From [Lactobacillus] rogosae (GTDB lineage: Bacteria; Bacillota; Clostridia; Lachnospirales; Lachnospiraceae), in the NCBI GenBank assembly GCA_900112995.1, contig FONU01000008.1, positions 1 to 64,000 on the forward strand: 64,000 bases of DNA, written 5' to 3'. This document shows, piece by piece, positions 36,329-45,780 of the stretch. Below the pieces are notes generated by a model. That model ran no database searches. It was not told where the DNA came from and saw nothing but the letters and a program-made list of their open reading frames with translations. Each line of letters opens with the position of its first letter. Position 1 is the stretch's first letter. Both the position numbers and the translations under genes were made by a program.

Positions 36329-37468
36329 TCAGAATACATATATCAGTAATAATGATATGCCGGCTGTTGCGAGGCTTAACATTATTTTCTGGTATATGTA
36401 TTTTTTTATGTTTATCCCGTTATTGTTATTAGATGTTCCAGCGATTCCGATTGTCTGCATTAATGTAGATATTCCGCCAAATGCATTGGCTGTCAATATA
36501 AATGCAGCCTTAGCTGAAGCACTGATATCACTTGAAGCGATAAGATATATGCCGTTAGTTATCTCTAACAGAGAACATATAATCATATTGATATAATTAA
36601 ATCTTCCAAAAAGTACATCTATCATAGAGCATATGCAGGAAAATATAACAATATATCCACACATTTTTAATACATTATCAATTGATTTTATTATGGCATT
36701 GTCTAATACATTGAAGAAATTCTTATGTGAATTTATAGTGTGTTGTCTGCCGTTATTACACATATTATCCGTATGTTGGATATTATATGAATTTAAGTTA
36801 ACTTTGTATCTGGTATTAGATGTCCTATTATAAAATATTTTTGCTGTGCAATTATTAATTGGTTCTTTATTACTATTTTTATTATTATTGTTATTCACTG
36901 GATATTTAATAAGCTGTACAGCACACAGAATTATTACAGGAAGATATACAGCAATAAGGAATTTTATTATTGTTATGGAGTTATTTATGGTGCCATAATA
37001 TATGTATCCGATAACGAATCCGGGGCTTGATATATTACAGTATCCTGTTATATTATCAATTATTCTGCTGTCTGATTGTTTCTTATAATTAATGCAGTTA
37101 ATAGCACCTATTGGAAATCCACAGAGCACACTTATAAATATAATAAATACAAGTCCCAGACGGCTGTTCACTGGCATATAATAATTAATACAGCCGGTGA
37201 TAATCATAGCCACCAGCAATCCCGGCATAACACTCAAAGCCCATAATTTGATACCTTTAAGCGTTGCATTAATAATAATGTGTGGTGAACAGACAGTTAC
37301 AAGAAATATTATAAGCATTATAAGAAATATCACATTATGGCTGTATTTCTTATGGTTTATTTTAGACGAATAACTATTATCACATCTATTGATTAATGAA
37401 AGTGTATATGTGTTATTGTGATTATTATTTAATTGTGGAGAATAAGCAGAATTCTTGATTTTACCCAT
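36329..37468 (-). CDS. ylbJ: YlbJ-like sporulation integral membrane protein
   Basis: A 379-aa polytopic membrane protein. The family phrases are present: LWALSVMPGLLVAMIITG, CGFPIGAINCINY, NISSPGFVIGYIYYGT and the C-terminal GGISTLMQTIGIAG, as in YlbJ, a nucleoside-recognition-domain protein required for spore cortex formation. Between helices lies an Asn-rich hydrophilic loop of about 70 residues (around 195-265), unusual for the family. In B. subtilis ylbJ directly follows coaD on the same strand; here it is at the same locus but inverted. ATG at 37468; AGGAAA precedes it on the minus strand. Confidence 0.72.
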   Translation of the reverse strand: MGKIKNSAYSPQLNNNHNNTYTLSLINRCDNSYSSKINHKKYSHNVIFLIMLIIFLVTVCSPHIIINATLKGIKLWALSVMPGLLVAMIITGCINYYMPVNSRLGLVFIIFISVLCGFPIGAINCINYKKQSDSRIIDNITGYCNISSPGFVIGYIYYGTINNSITIIKFLIAVYLPVIILCAVQLIKYPVNNNNNKNSNKEPINNCTAKIFYNRTSNTRYKVNLNSYNIQHTDNMCNNGRQHTINSHKNFFNVLDNAIIKSIDNVLKMCGYIVIFSCICSMIDVLFGRFNYINMIICSLLEITNGIYLIASSDISASAKAAFILTANAFGGISTLMQTIGIAGTSNNNNGINIKKYIYQKIMLSLATAGISLLLIYVF

Positions 37469-37557
37469 ATATTTATTTCCTGATAAGAAAGTCCTTATTT
37501 GTCCGTTTAATATAATTTATTCTATTCATTACAACAGCCTGTTAGACATATTATTTA

Positions 37558-38460
37558 GTGAATAATAAAGTGAAAATGGAAAATATGAATAAAACGGACA
37601 TTATAAATAATAAAACGAATCTGCTTATTATCACAATAGTATGTGCCTTAATATGCAGTATTCATCTTAATATTATAAGACACTATACGCGCATTGCGGC
37701 ATATACGACATTAACCGTATCAGATGATAACTTCCGTGCAATGCAGGTGGAATGTGATTTGCAGGATATTATTAATAAGGCAGAACAGATGAATGTAAAC
37801 CCTGCTGAGTTATTTATTGTGCTGTGTTGTATGAATGAATGTCATATAACGGACAATGCTGTTAAGCGGCTTACCGTGTCTGATTTTGACAAGGTCAAAA
37901 CAATCTTCTGTAAGAAAAATGCTGCTGAATTCAAGCTGTTAAAACAAACCGCAACAGGCATACTATATGATATGGAATATTTTCCTGTGCCACACTCTTC
38001 AAAGACAGAGCAGTGGGTTAACTACGTTAATTCGTGGAATTATGAAAGAACCTACAAAGGTAACAGAACACACGAGGGAACTGATATATGTGCTGATATT
38101 AATAAAGATGGATTATATCCTGTTGTGTCTGTATGTGACGGAACAGTAACTAACGTCGGCTGGTTAGAGCTTGGCGGTTACCGGATAGGCATAACGTCTG
38201 CTAATAAAATATATTACTATTATGCCCACCTTGATTCCTATGCCAAAGCTTATAAAGCAGGTGATATAATTCATAAGGGAGAGCTGCTTGGCTATATGGG
38301 AAGTACAGGATACAGCAAAGTAGAGGGTACATCTGGCAAATTTCAGACACATTTACATTTTGGGATGTACATAACTGATAATTCAGGCAATGAAGTGTCA
38401 ATCAACCCATATTGGATACTAAAATCTAATCAAAATAAGACTTTAATTTATGGTTATTAG
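37558..38460 (+). CDS. M23 family metallopeptidase (LytM-type)
   Basis: A 300-aa protein with one N-terminal membrane helix (about residues 21-40), so the rest is likely outside the membrane. The C-terminal half is an M23 endopeptidase domain: THEGTDICAD supplies zinc ligands His and Asp, and THLHFGMY the third. Such enzymes cut peptidoglycan cross-bridges. The start is uncertain: GTG 37558 and ATG 37576 or 37585 are possible, none with a clear binding site. It is divergent from ylbJ; in sporulating Firmicutes similar LytM proteins (SpoIIQ type) act in sporulation, but a link is only inferred. Confidence 0.82.
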   Translation: MNNKVKMENMNKTDIINNKTNLLIITIVCALICSIHLNIIRHYTRIAAYTTLTVSDDNFRAMQVECDLQDIINKAEQMNVNPAELFIVLCCMNECHITDNAVKRLTVSDFDKVKTIFCKKNAAEFKLLKQTATGILYDMEYFPVPHSSKTEQWVNYVNSWNYERTYKGNRTHEGTDICADINKDGLYPVVSVCDGTVTNVGWLELGGYRIGITSANKIYYYYAHLDSYAKAYKAGDIIHKGELLGYMGSTGYSKVEGTSGKFQTHLHFGMYITDNSGNEVSINPYWILKSNQNKTLIYGY

Positions 38461-38546
38461 TATCGTTATGTGCTATAATTATCGTCGGCTAATAGTGAAA
38501 AGATTTAAAGAATTTATGAAAATATATAATAGAAACGAGGACTTAT

Positions 38547-39347
38547 ATGGAAATACAGATGTGGAAAGAAATCCTTAACCCATACGAGCTTGCGGTAGAG
38601 GAGCTTCAGGTTAAGTTTAATCATATGGTTAAAGAATACCGACAGGCAGGCATATATTCTCCAATTGAACAGGTTTTAGGAAGGGTTAAATCTATATCCA
38701 GTATCTTATTAAAAGCCCAGAAGCATAATATAGACCTTAATGAAATTGAAGGACATATTCTTGACATCGCTGGTATAAGGCTTATATGCCAGTTTACTGA
38801 TGACATATATAATGTAGCTGACCTTATAAGGGCAAGAAGCGATATGGAAGTCATAACTGAGAAAGATTATGTCAAGAATATCAAGGAAAGCGGATATCGA
38901 AGCTATCATATTATAGTCCAGTATAAAGTTGAAACTGTAAAGGGGACTAAGATAATTCCAGTAGAAATCCAGATACGAACACTTGGAATGAACTTCTGGG
39001 CTATAATTGAACACTCTCTCCAGTACAAATATAACGGCAATATTCCAAGACATGTAAGGGAACGACTTACATCAGCCGCCGATGCCATATATACGCTTGA
39101 TAACGAGATGATGAGTATTCACGATGAAATTATTGATGCACAGAATTATGTATCTACCAAAGCTAACATTGTATCCGACATACTTAATAATATACAAAGC
39201 CTTTATAAAGTTGCTAACAAGCAGGAAATCATCAGAATTCAGGATGAATTCTATGAGATATACCAGACTGATGATGTTGCCAGACTGCAAAGATTCAGCA
39301 GGCAGGTAGATATGATTGCAGAGAATTATAAAGCACAGAGTATATAA
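38547..39347 (+). CDS. Small alarmone synthetase (RelQ/RelP-like GTP pyrophosphokinase)
   Basis: A 266-aa single-domain (p)ppGpp synthetase. The RelA/SpoT synthetase signatures are visible: DIAGIRLICQFTDDIY, KESGYRSYHIIV and VEIQIRTLGMNFWAIIEHSLQYK. There is no HD hydrolase and no TGS/ACT domain, so it synthesises only. The C-terminal helices (about 190-266) are as in RelQ, which forms tetramers. ACGAGGA precedes the ATG; an extended -10 (TGCTATAAT, 38471-38479) in the gap upstream may be its promoter. Confidence 0.9.
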   Translation: MEIQMWKEILNPYELAVEELQVKFNHMVKEYRQAGIYSPIEQVLGRVKSISSILLKAQKHNIDLNEIEGHILDIAGIRLICQFTDDIYNVADLIRARSDMEVITEKDYVKNIKESGYRSYHIIVQYKVETVKGTKIIPVEIQIRTLGMNFWAIIEHSLQYKYNGNIPRHVRERLTSAADAIYTLDNEMMSIHDEIIDAQNYVSTKANIVSDILNNIQSLYKVANKQEIIRIQDEFYEIYQTDDVARLQRFSRQVDMIAENYKAQSI

Positions 39348-39370
39348 AATGTATAAAGAAAGAGGATTTT

Positions 39371-40744
39371 ATGAATTTACCAGAGAAATATCTTAATTCA
39401 ATGAAAGATATGCTTAAAGATGATTTTGATGATTATCTTGAAAGCTTTAATGATAAAAGATTATATGGACTTCGTGTTAACAACCTTAAGATTTCAACAG
39501 AAGATTTTCTTAAGATAAGTCCATTTAAGCTTACACCCATACCTTGGATTGAGAATGGCTTTTACTATGAAGAAACAGATAAACCGGCAAAGCACCCATA
39601 TTATTACGCCGGACTTTACTATATTCAGGAGCCTAGTGCAATGACACCAGCTAATGTACTTCCTATTGATGAGGGGGATGTCGTATTTGATATGTGTGCC
39701 GCACCGGGAGGCAAATCAACAGAGCTTGCGGCAAAGCTTAATGGCACAGGACTTCTTATAACTAATGACATAAGCAATTCAAGAACCAAGGCACTGCTTA
39801 AGAATGTTGAAGTATCTGGTGTTTATAACCTTTGTGTGCTTAATGAAGACCCAGCTAAGATATCAGGAAGATTCACAGAATTCTTTGATAAGGTTCTTAT
39901 AGATGCACCTTGTTCTGGTGAGGGTATGTTCAGAAAAGATAATAAACTTATCAAGGCGTGGGAACAGAGCGGACCAGAAGTATATTCTGCAATACAGAAA
40001 AGCATTATAATACATGGTGCGAAAATGCTCCGCCCAGGTGGAATGATGCTTTATTCAACCTGTACATTTTCTTCTCTGGAAGATGAAGAGAGCATTAAAT
40101 ATCTTCTTGATAACTGTCCAGATATGAAACTTGTTGATATTAAACCATACGAAGGATTTACTAAGGGCTTTACTGATATTGATAATGATAATAAGTATAA
40201 TCTTGACAAATGTGTGAGGATATTCCCACATAAAATGCATGGCGAAGGACATTTTGTTGCACTTCTTAAAAAGGATAATCCAGATGACATTAATAATGCA
40301 CATTATACAAGAGGATCATTTAATACTAAAATTCCAGATGAGTTAAAGGATTTCCTTGCAAATGTATCAATGGATATCGACACTAAATATATTAATATAA
40401 GAGATAACCGCGTGTACTATATTTCCAGGTATATGGCTGATGAAAAGGGTCTTAGAATAATAAGAAATGGTCTTTTGCTTGGTGAACTTAAAAAGAACCG
40501 CTTTGAGCCAAGTCAGGCACTTGCTATGGCACTTACAATGAGACAGTATAATAACTGCATTAACCTTAGCGTAGACGATGAGCGTGTTGTAAGATATTTA
40601 AAGGGCGAGACAATTGACGTTGATGATTTTGCTGACAGCAAGGGCTGGGCATTGCTTTGCGTTGACGGATATCCTTTAGGCTGGGGTAAATCTAATGGCT
40701 CGCAGCTTAAGAATAAATATCTTGCCGGCTGGAGATGGATGTAG
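39371..40744 (+). CDS. RsmF/NOP2-type RNA m5C methyltransferase
   Basis: A 457-aa rRNA cytosine-C5 methyltransferase of the RsmB/RsmF group. SAM-binding motif I is DMCAAPGGKSTELA; the catalytic cysteines are in DAPCSGEGMFRK and STCTFS. The GEGMF form is typical of RsmF-like enzymes. A PUA-like RNA-binding region forms the C-terminus (about 375-457, ending GWGKSNGSQLKNKY). It lies 23 bp after the alarmone synthetase and 15 bp before the pseudouridine synthase. Confidence 0.88.
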   Translation: MNLPEKYLNSMKDMLKDDFDDYLESFNDKRLYGLRVNNLKISTEDFLKISPFKLTPIPWIENGFYYEETDKPAKHPYYYAGLYYIQEPSAMTPANVLPIDEGDVVFDMCAAPGGKSTELAAKLNGTGLLITNDISNSRTKALLKNVEVSGVYNLCVLNEDPAKISGRFTEFFDKVLIDAPCSGEGMFRKDNKLIKAWEQSGPEVYSAIQKSIIIHGAKMLRPGGMMLYSTCTFSSLEDEESIKYLLDNCPDMKLVDIKPYEGFTKGFTDIDNDNKYNLDKCVRIFPHKMHGEGHFVALLKKDNPDDINNAHYTRGSFNTKIPDELKDFLANVSMDIDTKYINIRDNRVYYISRYMADEKGLRIIRNGLLLGELKKNRFEPSQALAMALTMRQYNNCINLSVDDERVVRYLKGETIDVDDFADSKGWALLCVDGYPLGWGKSNGSQLKNKYLAGWRWM

Positions 40745-40759
40745 AAGGAAAGGACTTTA

Positions 40760-41485
40760 ATGGTTATTAGATTAGACAAATATCTTTGTGATATGCAGGC
40801 TGGAACAAGAAGTGCCGTAAAAGACATAATCAGAAAGAAAAAAGTTACAATCAATGGTGAAGTTATCACACGTCCGGAAACTAAAGTAGATACAGATAAG
40901 GATGTTGTAACCATTGATAATAACGTGTTAGGCTATTCAGAATACGAATATTATATGCTTAATAAGCCAGCAGGCATTGTGTCTGCTGTATCTGATAAGG
41001 ATTTTAAGACTGTCGTTGAACTTATAACGGATAACAAACGTAAGGATTTATTTCCGGTTGGAAGACTGGATAAGGATACAGAAGGACTTCTTATCATAAC
41101 TAATGATGGTGATATGGCACACAGGCTGTTATCACCAAAGCACCATATTGATAAGACTTATTATGTTGTAGCAAAAGGCAGTATAGACAATAAATATATT
41201 GATGAATTTAAAAATGGGCTTGTTGTTGATAAAGATTTTACAGCAATGCCAGCAAAGCTTGAGATACTTCAATATAACAATCAGGATGATACAACATTTT
41301 TAAATATAACAATTCAAGAGGGAAAGTTTCATCAGATAAAAAGAATGTTTAAGGCAGCCGGTTCAGAGGTGCTTTATCTTAAAAGATTATCAATGGGAAA
41401 GTTACAGCTTGATGAAACACTTGAACCTGGAAAGTTCAGGCCATTAACCGGTAGTGAAATTGATTTATTAAAAAGCTGGAATTAA
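40760..41485 (+). CDS. RsuA-family 16S rRNA pseudouridine synthase
   Basis: A 241-aa enzyme with an N-terminal S4 RNA-binding domain (RLDKYLCDMQAGTRS) and an RsuA catalytic domain; the catalytic Asp is in GRLDKDTEGLLIITNDG. It converts a uridine of 16S rRNA (position 516 in E. coli RsuA) to pseudouridine. The exact target here is inferred. AAAGGA precedes the ATG. Confidence 0.9.
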   Translation: MVIRLDKYLCDMQAGTRSAVKDIIRKKKVTINGEVITRPETKVDTDKDVVTIDNNVLGYSEYEYYMLNKPAGIVSAVSDKDFKTVVELITDNKRKDLFPVGRLDKDTEGLLIITNDGDMAHRLLSPKHHIDKTYYVVAKGSIDNKYIDEFKNGLVVDKDFTAMPAKLEILQYNNQDDTTFLNITIQEGKFHQIKRMFKAAGSEVLYLKRLSMGKLQLDETLEPGKFRPLTGSEIDLLKSWN

Positions 41486-41583
41486 CATTTGTGTCTGTGT
41501 GCACTTGACACAAATCAACCAGATACCTGTTAGATACATTGCAGTTATACTGCATTAAAGTGTGCACAGAAATGAGGATATAT

Positions 41584-43542
41584 ATGATACACGATTTTCT
41601 CCCCGTTTGCAGGGAAGATATGGAAAAAAGAGGGTGGGAGCAATGTGATTTCGTCTATGTTTCAGGTGATGCTTATGTAGACCACCCATCGTTTGGACCT
41701 GCTATAATATCAAGGGTATTGGAATCCTTTGGATATAAAGTTGGAATAATAGCACAGCCAGACTGGAAGAATAAAGACTCCATAACAATACTTGGTGAAC
41801 CTCGTCTTGGATTTTTAGTGTCTGCGGGGAATATGGACTCTATGGTAAACCATTATACCGTCAATAAGAAAAGACGTCATTCAGATGCCTTTTCACCTGG
41901 CGGAGTTATGGGATTAAGACCTGATTATGCGACAATTGTATACTGTAACTTAATTAAGCAGGTATACAAATCAACTCCTATTATATTAGGTGGAATTGAA
42001 GCTTCATTAAGAAGACTGTCGCACTATGATTACTGGTCTGACAAAGTAAAACATTCCGTTCTTATAGATTCGGGTGCAGATATAATCTCTTACGGAATGG
42101 GCGAACATTCTATTGTTGAGATAGCTGATGCACTTAATGCAGGAATTGATGTAAAAGATATAACTTATATCAATGGAACTGTATACAAGACTAAGACATT
42201 GGATAATTTATCTGACTATATAAATCTTCCATCCTATGATGAGATTGTAAAAGATAAAAGAATATATGCTGAAAGTTTTTATACACAATATAAAAATACT
42301 GATCCATTTACTGCAAAGATACTTGTAGAAAAAGCCAAAGAAAAACTATATGTCGTACAGAATCCACCAGCAAAACCGCTTACTACTATGGAGATGGACG
42401 ATGTATATGCACTTCCGTATATGAGAGATTATCACCCAATGTATAAAGCAGATGGCGGAATACCGGCTTTATCAGAGATTAAATTCTCAATAACAAGCAA
42501 CAGAGGGTGTTTTGGAGGCTGTTCATTCTGTGCCTTAACATTTCATCAGGGAAGGATAATTCAGGTAAGAAGCCACGAATCCATTGTTGATGAAGCTGTT
42601 ACTATGACTAAAGATAGAGATTTCAAGGGGTATATACACGATGTTGGAGGACCTACAGCTAATTTCAGGCATACTTCCTGCGAAAAGCAGCTTACTAAGG
42701 GCGTATGTATGAACAGACAGTGCCTTTTTCCGGCTCCCTGCAAGAATCTTACAGTTGACCATTCTGATTATATTAAGCTTTTAAGAAAGCTTCGTAAAGT
42801 GCCTGGCGTTAAGAAGGTGTTTATCCGTTCAGGAATACGTTTTGACTACTGTATGTGTGATGCGGATGATACATTTATTAAAGAGTTATGTGAACATCAC
42901 ATAAGCGGACAGTTAAGGGTTGCACCTGAGCATATATCAGATAATGTCCTTACGAAAATGGGCAAGCCTTCCAATGATGTATATGAAAAGTTCTTACAAC
43001 GTTATAAGCGCATTAATAATAAGACAGGCAAGCAGCAGTTCGTTGTCCCATATCTTATGTCAAGCCACCCCGGTTCGACTATGAAGGAGGCGATTGAGCT
43101 TGCAGAATATATAAGGGATCTTGGTTATATGCCCGAACAGGTGCAGGATTTCTATCCAACACCATCAACGCTGTCTACCTGTATGTATTATACAGGCTTA
43201 GATCCTGCTACTATGGAGAAAGTATATACTCCTGTAAGCCACCACGAAAAGGAAATGCAGAGAGCCCTTATACAATACCGTAATCCAGATAATTACGATC
43301 TTGTTAAGGAAGCCCTTATTAAAAATGGACGTACAGACCTTATAGGATTTGGACCAAAATGCCTTATTCCACCAAGAAAAATATCCCATAACACAGGAGG
43401 AAAGAACTTTTCATCAGGCAAACATAAGACTGTTAAAAATACCACAGCTTATAACAATAAGGGAAAACATAATAGTGCTGGTGCGGGTAAAAGAAGTTCC
43501 AATAATAAATCAAAATCTACTAAAAAAGGACATAAGTTATGA
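41584..43542 (+). CDS. YgiQ family radical SAM protein
   Basis: A 652-aa radical SAM protein of the YgiQ (UPF0313) family. The 4Fe-4S cluster cysteines are in [17 protein letters not shown] (CxxxCxxC, about residue 315), following an N-terminal B12-binding-like region. Further conserved phrases are MLRPDYA-like [11 protein letters not shown] and [17 protein letters not shown]. The reaction is unknown. The last 50 residues are a basic Asn/Lys-rich tail. ATG 41584 follows ATGAGGA. The gap before it has a TTTGTGTC/GACACAAA dyad and the inverted repeat TGCAGT/ACTGCA. Confidence 0.88.
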   Translation: MIHDFLPVCREDMEKRGWEQCDFVYVSGDAYVDHPSFGPAIISRVLESFGYKVGIIAQPDWKNKDSITILGEPRLGFLVSAGNMDSMVNHYTVNKKRRHSDAFSPGGVMGLRPDYATIVYCNLIKQVYKSTPIILGGIEASLRRLSHYDYWSDKVKHSVLIDSGADIISYGMGEHSIVEIADALNAGIDVKDITYINGTVYKTKTLDNLSDYINLPSYDEIVKDKRIYAESFYTQYKNTDPFTAKILVEKAKEKLYVVQNPPAKPLTTMEMDDVYALPYMRDYHPMYKADGGIPALSEIKFSITSNRGCFGGCSFCALTFHQGRIIQVRSHESIVDEAVTMTKDRDFKGYIHDVGGPTANFRHTSCEKQLTKGVCMNRQCLFPAPCKNLTVDHSDYIKLLRKLRKVPGVKKVFIRSGIRFDYCMCDADDTFIKELCEHHISGQLRVAPEHISDNVLTKMGKPSNDVYEKFLQRYKRINNKTGKQQFVVPYLMSSHPGSTMKEAIELAEYIRDLGYMPEQVQDFYPTPSTLSTCMYYTGLDPATMEKVYTPVSHHEKEMQRALIQYRNPDNYDLVKEALIKNGRTDLIGFGPKCLIPPRKISHNTGGKNFSSGKHKTVKNTTAYNNKGKHNSAGAGKRSSNNKSKSTKKGHKL

Positions 43543-44114
43543 GTAAAAAAGAAAAAGGTGAGTTTGGTTATCTTAAATACAAAAGAAGTTTTAACCTGCT
43601 TCTTACTATTATTGCATTTTTAATAATTGCCGCAGTATTTGTAACAGGTTTAATAATCTTTAAATCAAGAAATAATTATATGACACTTGTGGCAACTGTT
43701 CTTGTACTTCCCGGTGCTAAAATAGCAGTTTCTTATTTTATATTACTGCCACATAAGGTATGTGATAAGGAACTATATACAAGCGTTGAAGCTGCAAAAG
43801 GAGAGTTATCAGCTTTATATGATGTAATTGTCAGCAATAACAAAAAGCCCATTGGCGTATGTGCTATGGTCATATCTGACAACACAATAATTGCATTAAG
43901 CCATGATAAAGCTCCGGATAAGGCATTATTTGAGACAAGCCTTAAAGAATTCTTAAAGAATGATAAGTTAAATGTGACTGTCACTCTTTATACAGAAAAG
44001 GATACATTTATTAAAAGAGCAGCTAATATGGCGGCTAACTATGACAATAGCGATACGAATAAGAACAATCGTATAAAGTATGTAACTGAAAGCTGCCTTA
44101 ATATGTGCTTATAA
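43539..44114 (+). CDS. Small membrane protein of unknown function
   Basis: A 191-aa protein with two hydrophobic segments (about residues 19-41 and 46-68) after a short basic N-terminus, and a soluble C-terminal domain of about 115 residues. No known motif. It overlaps the YgiQ gene by 4 bp (ATGA) and is followed 16 bp later by a pseudouridine synthase, so it is read in the same operon. Confidence 0.65.
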   Translation: MSKKEKGEFGYLKYKRSFNLLLTIIAFLIIAAVFVTGLIIFKSRNNYMTLVATVLVLPGAKIAVSYFILLPHKVCDKELYTSVEAAKGELSALYDVIVSNNKKPIGVCAMVISDNTIIALSHDKAPDKALFETSLKEFLKNDKLNVTVTLYTEKDTFIKRAANMAANYDNSDTNKNNRIKYVTESCLNMCL

Positions 44115-44129
44115 TATGTGGAGTGTTGA

Positions 44130-45284
44130 ATGAAAGAATTAATAATAGATAAATTAGGCGACAACCAGAGGCTTGATAAGTATCTTTCAAAGTATCTGTC
44201 TGCCGCAAGTAAAAGCTTTATATATAAAATGCTTAGAAAAAAGAATATTACACTTAATGACAAGAAGGCTGACGGAAGTGAAAAATTACAATCAGGCGAC
44301 TCTGTCAAAATATTTTTTTCTGATGAAACACTTAATAAGTTCAGTGAAGGCAAAAGCTGCATATCTAATGCTGTCAGTAGACAGACCAATAATATGACAG
44401 ACAAAGCTGCTGATAACACTGCTAATGAACCTGCTGTAAGAACAGATGGCAAACATACAGACAGCACGGCTGATAAATATTCCTACACAGCTTCTAAAAA
44501 AGGTCTTTCTGTTGATTATGAAAAAATATACAGACCGCTTGATATTGTGTATGAAGATGAGAATGTCCTTTTTATTAATAAGCCTGTTGGTATGCTGTCA
44601 CAAAAGGCAGATAAAAATGACTGCTCTTTGGTAGAATATATTACAGCATACCTGCTTCATAATAATTCTCTTACATATGAAGACCTTGCTATGTTCACGC
44701 CGTCAATATGCAACCGCCTTGACAGAAATACAAGCGGCATAATTGCGGCAGGTAAGACGATGAAAGGCTTGCAGGAGCTTTCATCACATTTTAAGGAAAG
44801 AACACTTACCAAATATTATATATGTATCGTGGCTGGAAAGGTTGATAAAAGACAACTGATTAAAGGCTATCTTTACAAGGATAAAAAGCTTAACAAAGTT
44901 ACAATATGCCAGACGCTGCCAAAGGGCAGGGATACAAGTGAATATCTTCCAATCGAAACGGAATATATCCCTGTTGCATATTCTGATAATGCCACGCTTC
45001 TAAAGGTTCATCTTATAACCGGACGAAGCCACCAGATACGTGCCCACCTTGCAAGTATCAATCATCCGCTGGCAGGTGATTATAAGTACGGAAAAGCTTC
45101 TTTTAACAGAAGGTTCACTGACAAATACAATTGTAAAAGCCAGTTATTACATTCTTATGAGCTTAATATACCTGATATGGATATCCATATACATACGGAT
45201 ATTCCAGATATATTTTTAAATATATTAAAAGGAGAAAATATATGGCAGCCTGGAATTCAAGAGGTCTTAGAGGCTCTTCATTAG
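44130..45284 (+). CDS. RluA-family pseudouridine synthase with S4 domain
   Basis: A 384-aa rRNA pseudouridine synthase. The S4 domain (about 10-70, QRLDKYLSKYLS) is followed by a low-complexity linker of about 55 residues (around 75-130, Asn/Ala/Thr/Asp-rich) and the RluA domain with catalytic Asp in NRLDRNTSGIIAAGKT, where HRLDRxTSG is usual. GRSHQIRAHL is the second family motif. The gene overlaps recU by 43 bp. Confidence 0.87.
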   Translation: MKELIIDKLGDNQRLDKYLSKYLSAASKSFIYKMLRKKNITLNDKKADGSEKLQSGDSVKIFFSDETLNKFSEGKSCISNAVSRQTNNMTDKAADNTANEPAVRTDGKHTDSTADKYSYTASKKGLSVDYEKIYRPLDIVYEDENVLFINKPVGMLSQKADKNDCSLVEYITAYLLHNNSLTYEDLAMFTPSICNRLDRNTSGIIAAGKTMKGLQELSSHFKERTLTKYYICIVAGKVDKRQLIKGYLYKDKKLNKVTICQTLPKGRDTSEYLPIETEYIPVAYSDNATLLKVHLITGRSHQIRAHLASINHPLAGDYKYGKASFNRRFTDKYNCKSQLLHSYELNIPDMDIHIHTDIPDIFLNILKGENIWQPGIQEVLEALH

Positions 45285-45778
45285 AAGAATATATTAATAT
45301 GACCAATGAGAAATATCTTCTGAACCATTTAGGACTTATACAGAAGATACCAACACCTATAACGCCTATTAAGATTAATCAGGAGACAAGACAGATTACA
45401 CTTGCGTACTTTGAACAGAAGAGTACTGTTGATTATATAGGTGTTATACAGGGAATACCTGTATGTTTTGATGCTAAGGAATGTGCTGCAGATACATTTC
45501 CAATACATAATATACATGAACATCAGGTTGAATTTATGAAAGAATTTGAAAGGCAGGACGGAATTGCTTTTATAATATTATTTTTTTCAGCAAGAGATGA
45601 GTTCTATTATTTGCCATTTTCTGATATAATAAAATTTTGGGAAAGAGCTAAAGCTGGTGAAAGAAAAAGTTTTACTTATGATGAGATTGATAAAAGCTTT
45701 AGAATCAATTCTGGCAAAGGCATTATGATTCACTATCTGGAAACGATTCAAAAAGACTTAGACAGACGGGAGCAGTAA
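45242..45778 (+). CDS. recU: Holliday junction resolvase RecU
   Basis: RecU cuts Holliday junctions in recombination and is confined to Firmicutes and close relatives. The 178-aa protein begins MAAWNSRGLRGSSLEEYINM, with the NxRGxRGxxLE start, and has the endonuclease core STVDYIGV then FDAKEC (Asp and Glu-x-Lys-like metal site). AAAGGAGAA precedes the ATG; the first 43 bp overlap the preceding gene in another frame, which is unusual for the pair but the RecU N-terminus is clear. Confidence 0.9.
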   Translation: MAAWNSRGLRGSSLEEYINMTNEKYLLNHLGLIQKIPTPITPIKINQETRQITLAYFEQKSTVDYIGVIQGIPVCFDAKECAADTFPIHNIHEHQVEFMKEFERQDGIAFIILFFSARDEFYYLPFSDIIKFWERAKAGERKSFTYDEIDKSFRINSGKGIMIHYLETIQKDLDRREQ

Positions 45779-45780
45779 TT

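Noticed and set aside
36309-36833. Two small + strand ORFs opposite ylbJ
   Set aside because: They mirror the membrane helices of YlbJ and have no binding sites.
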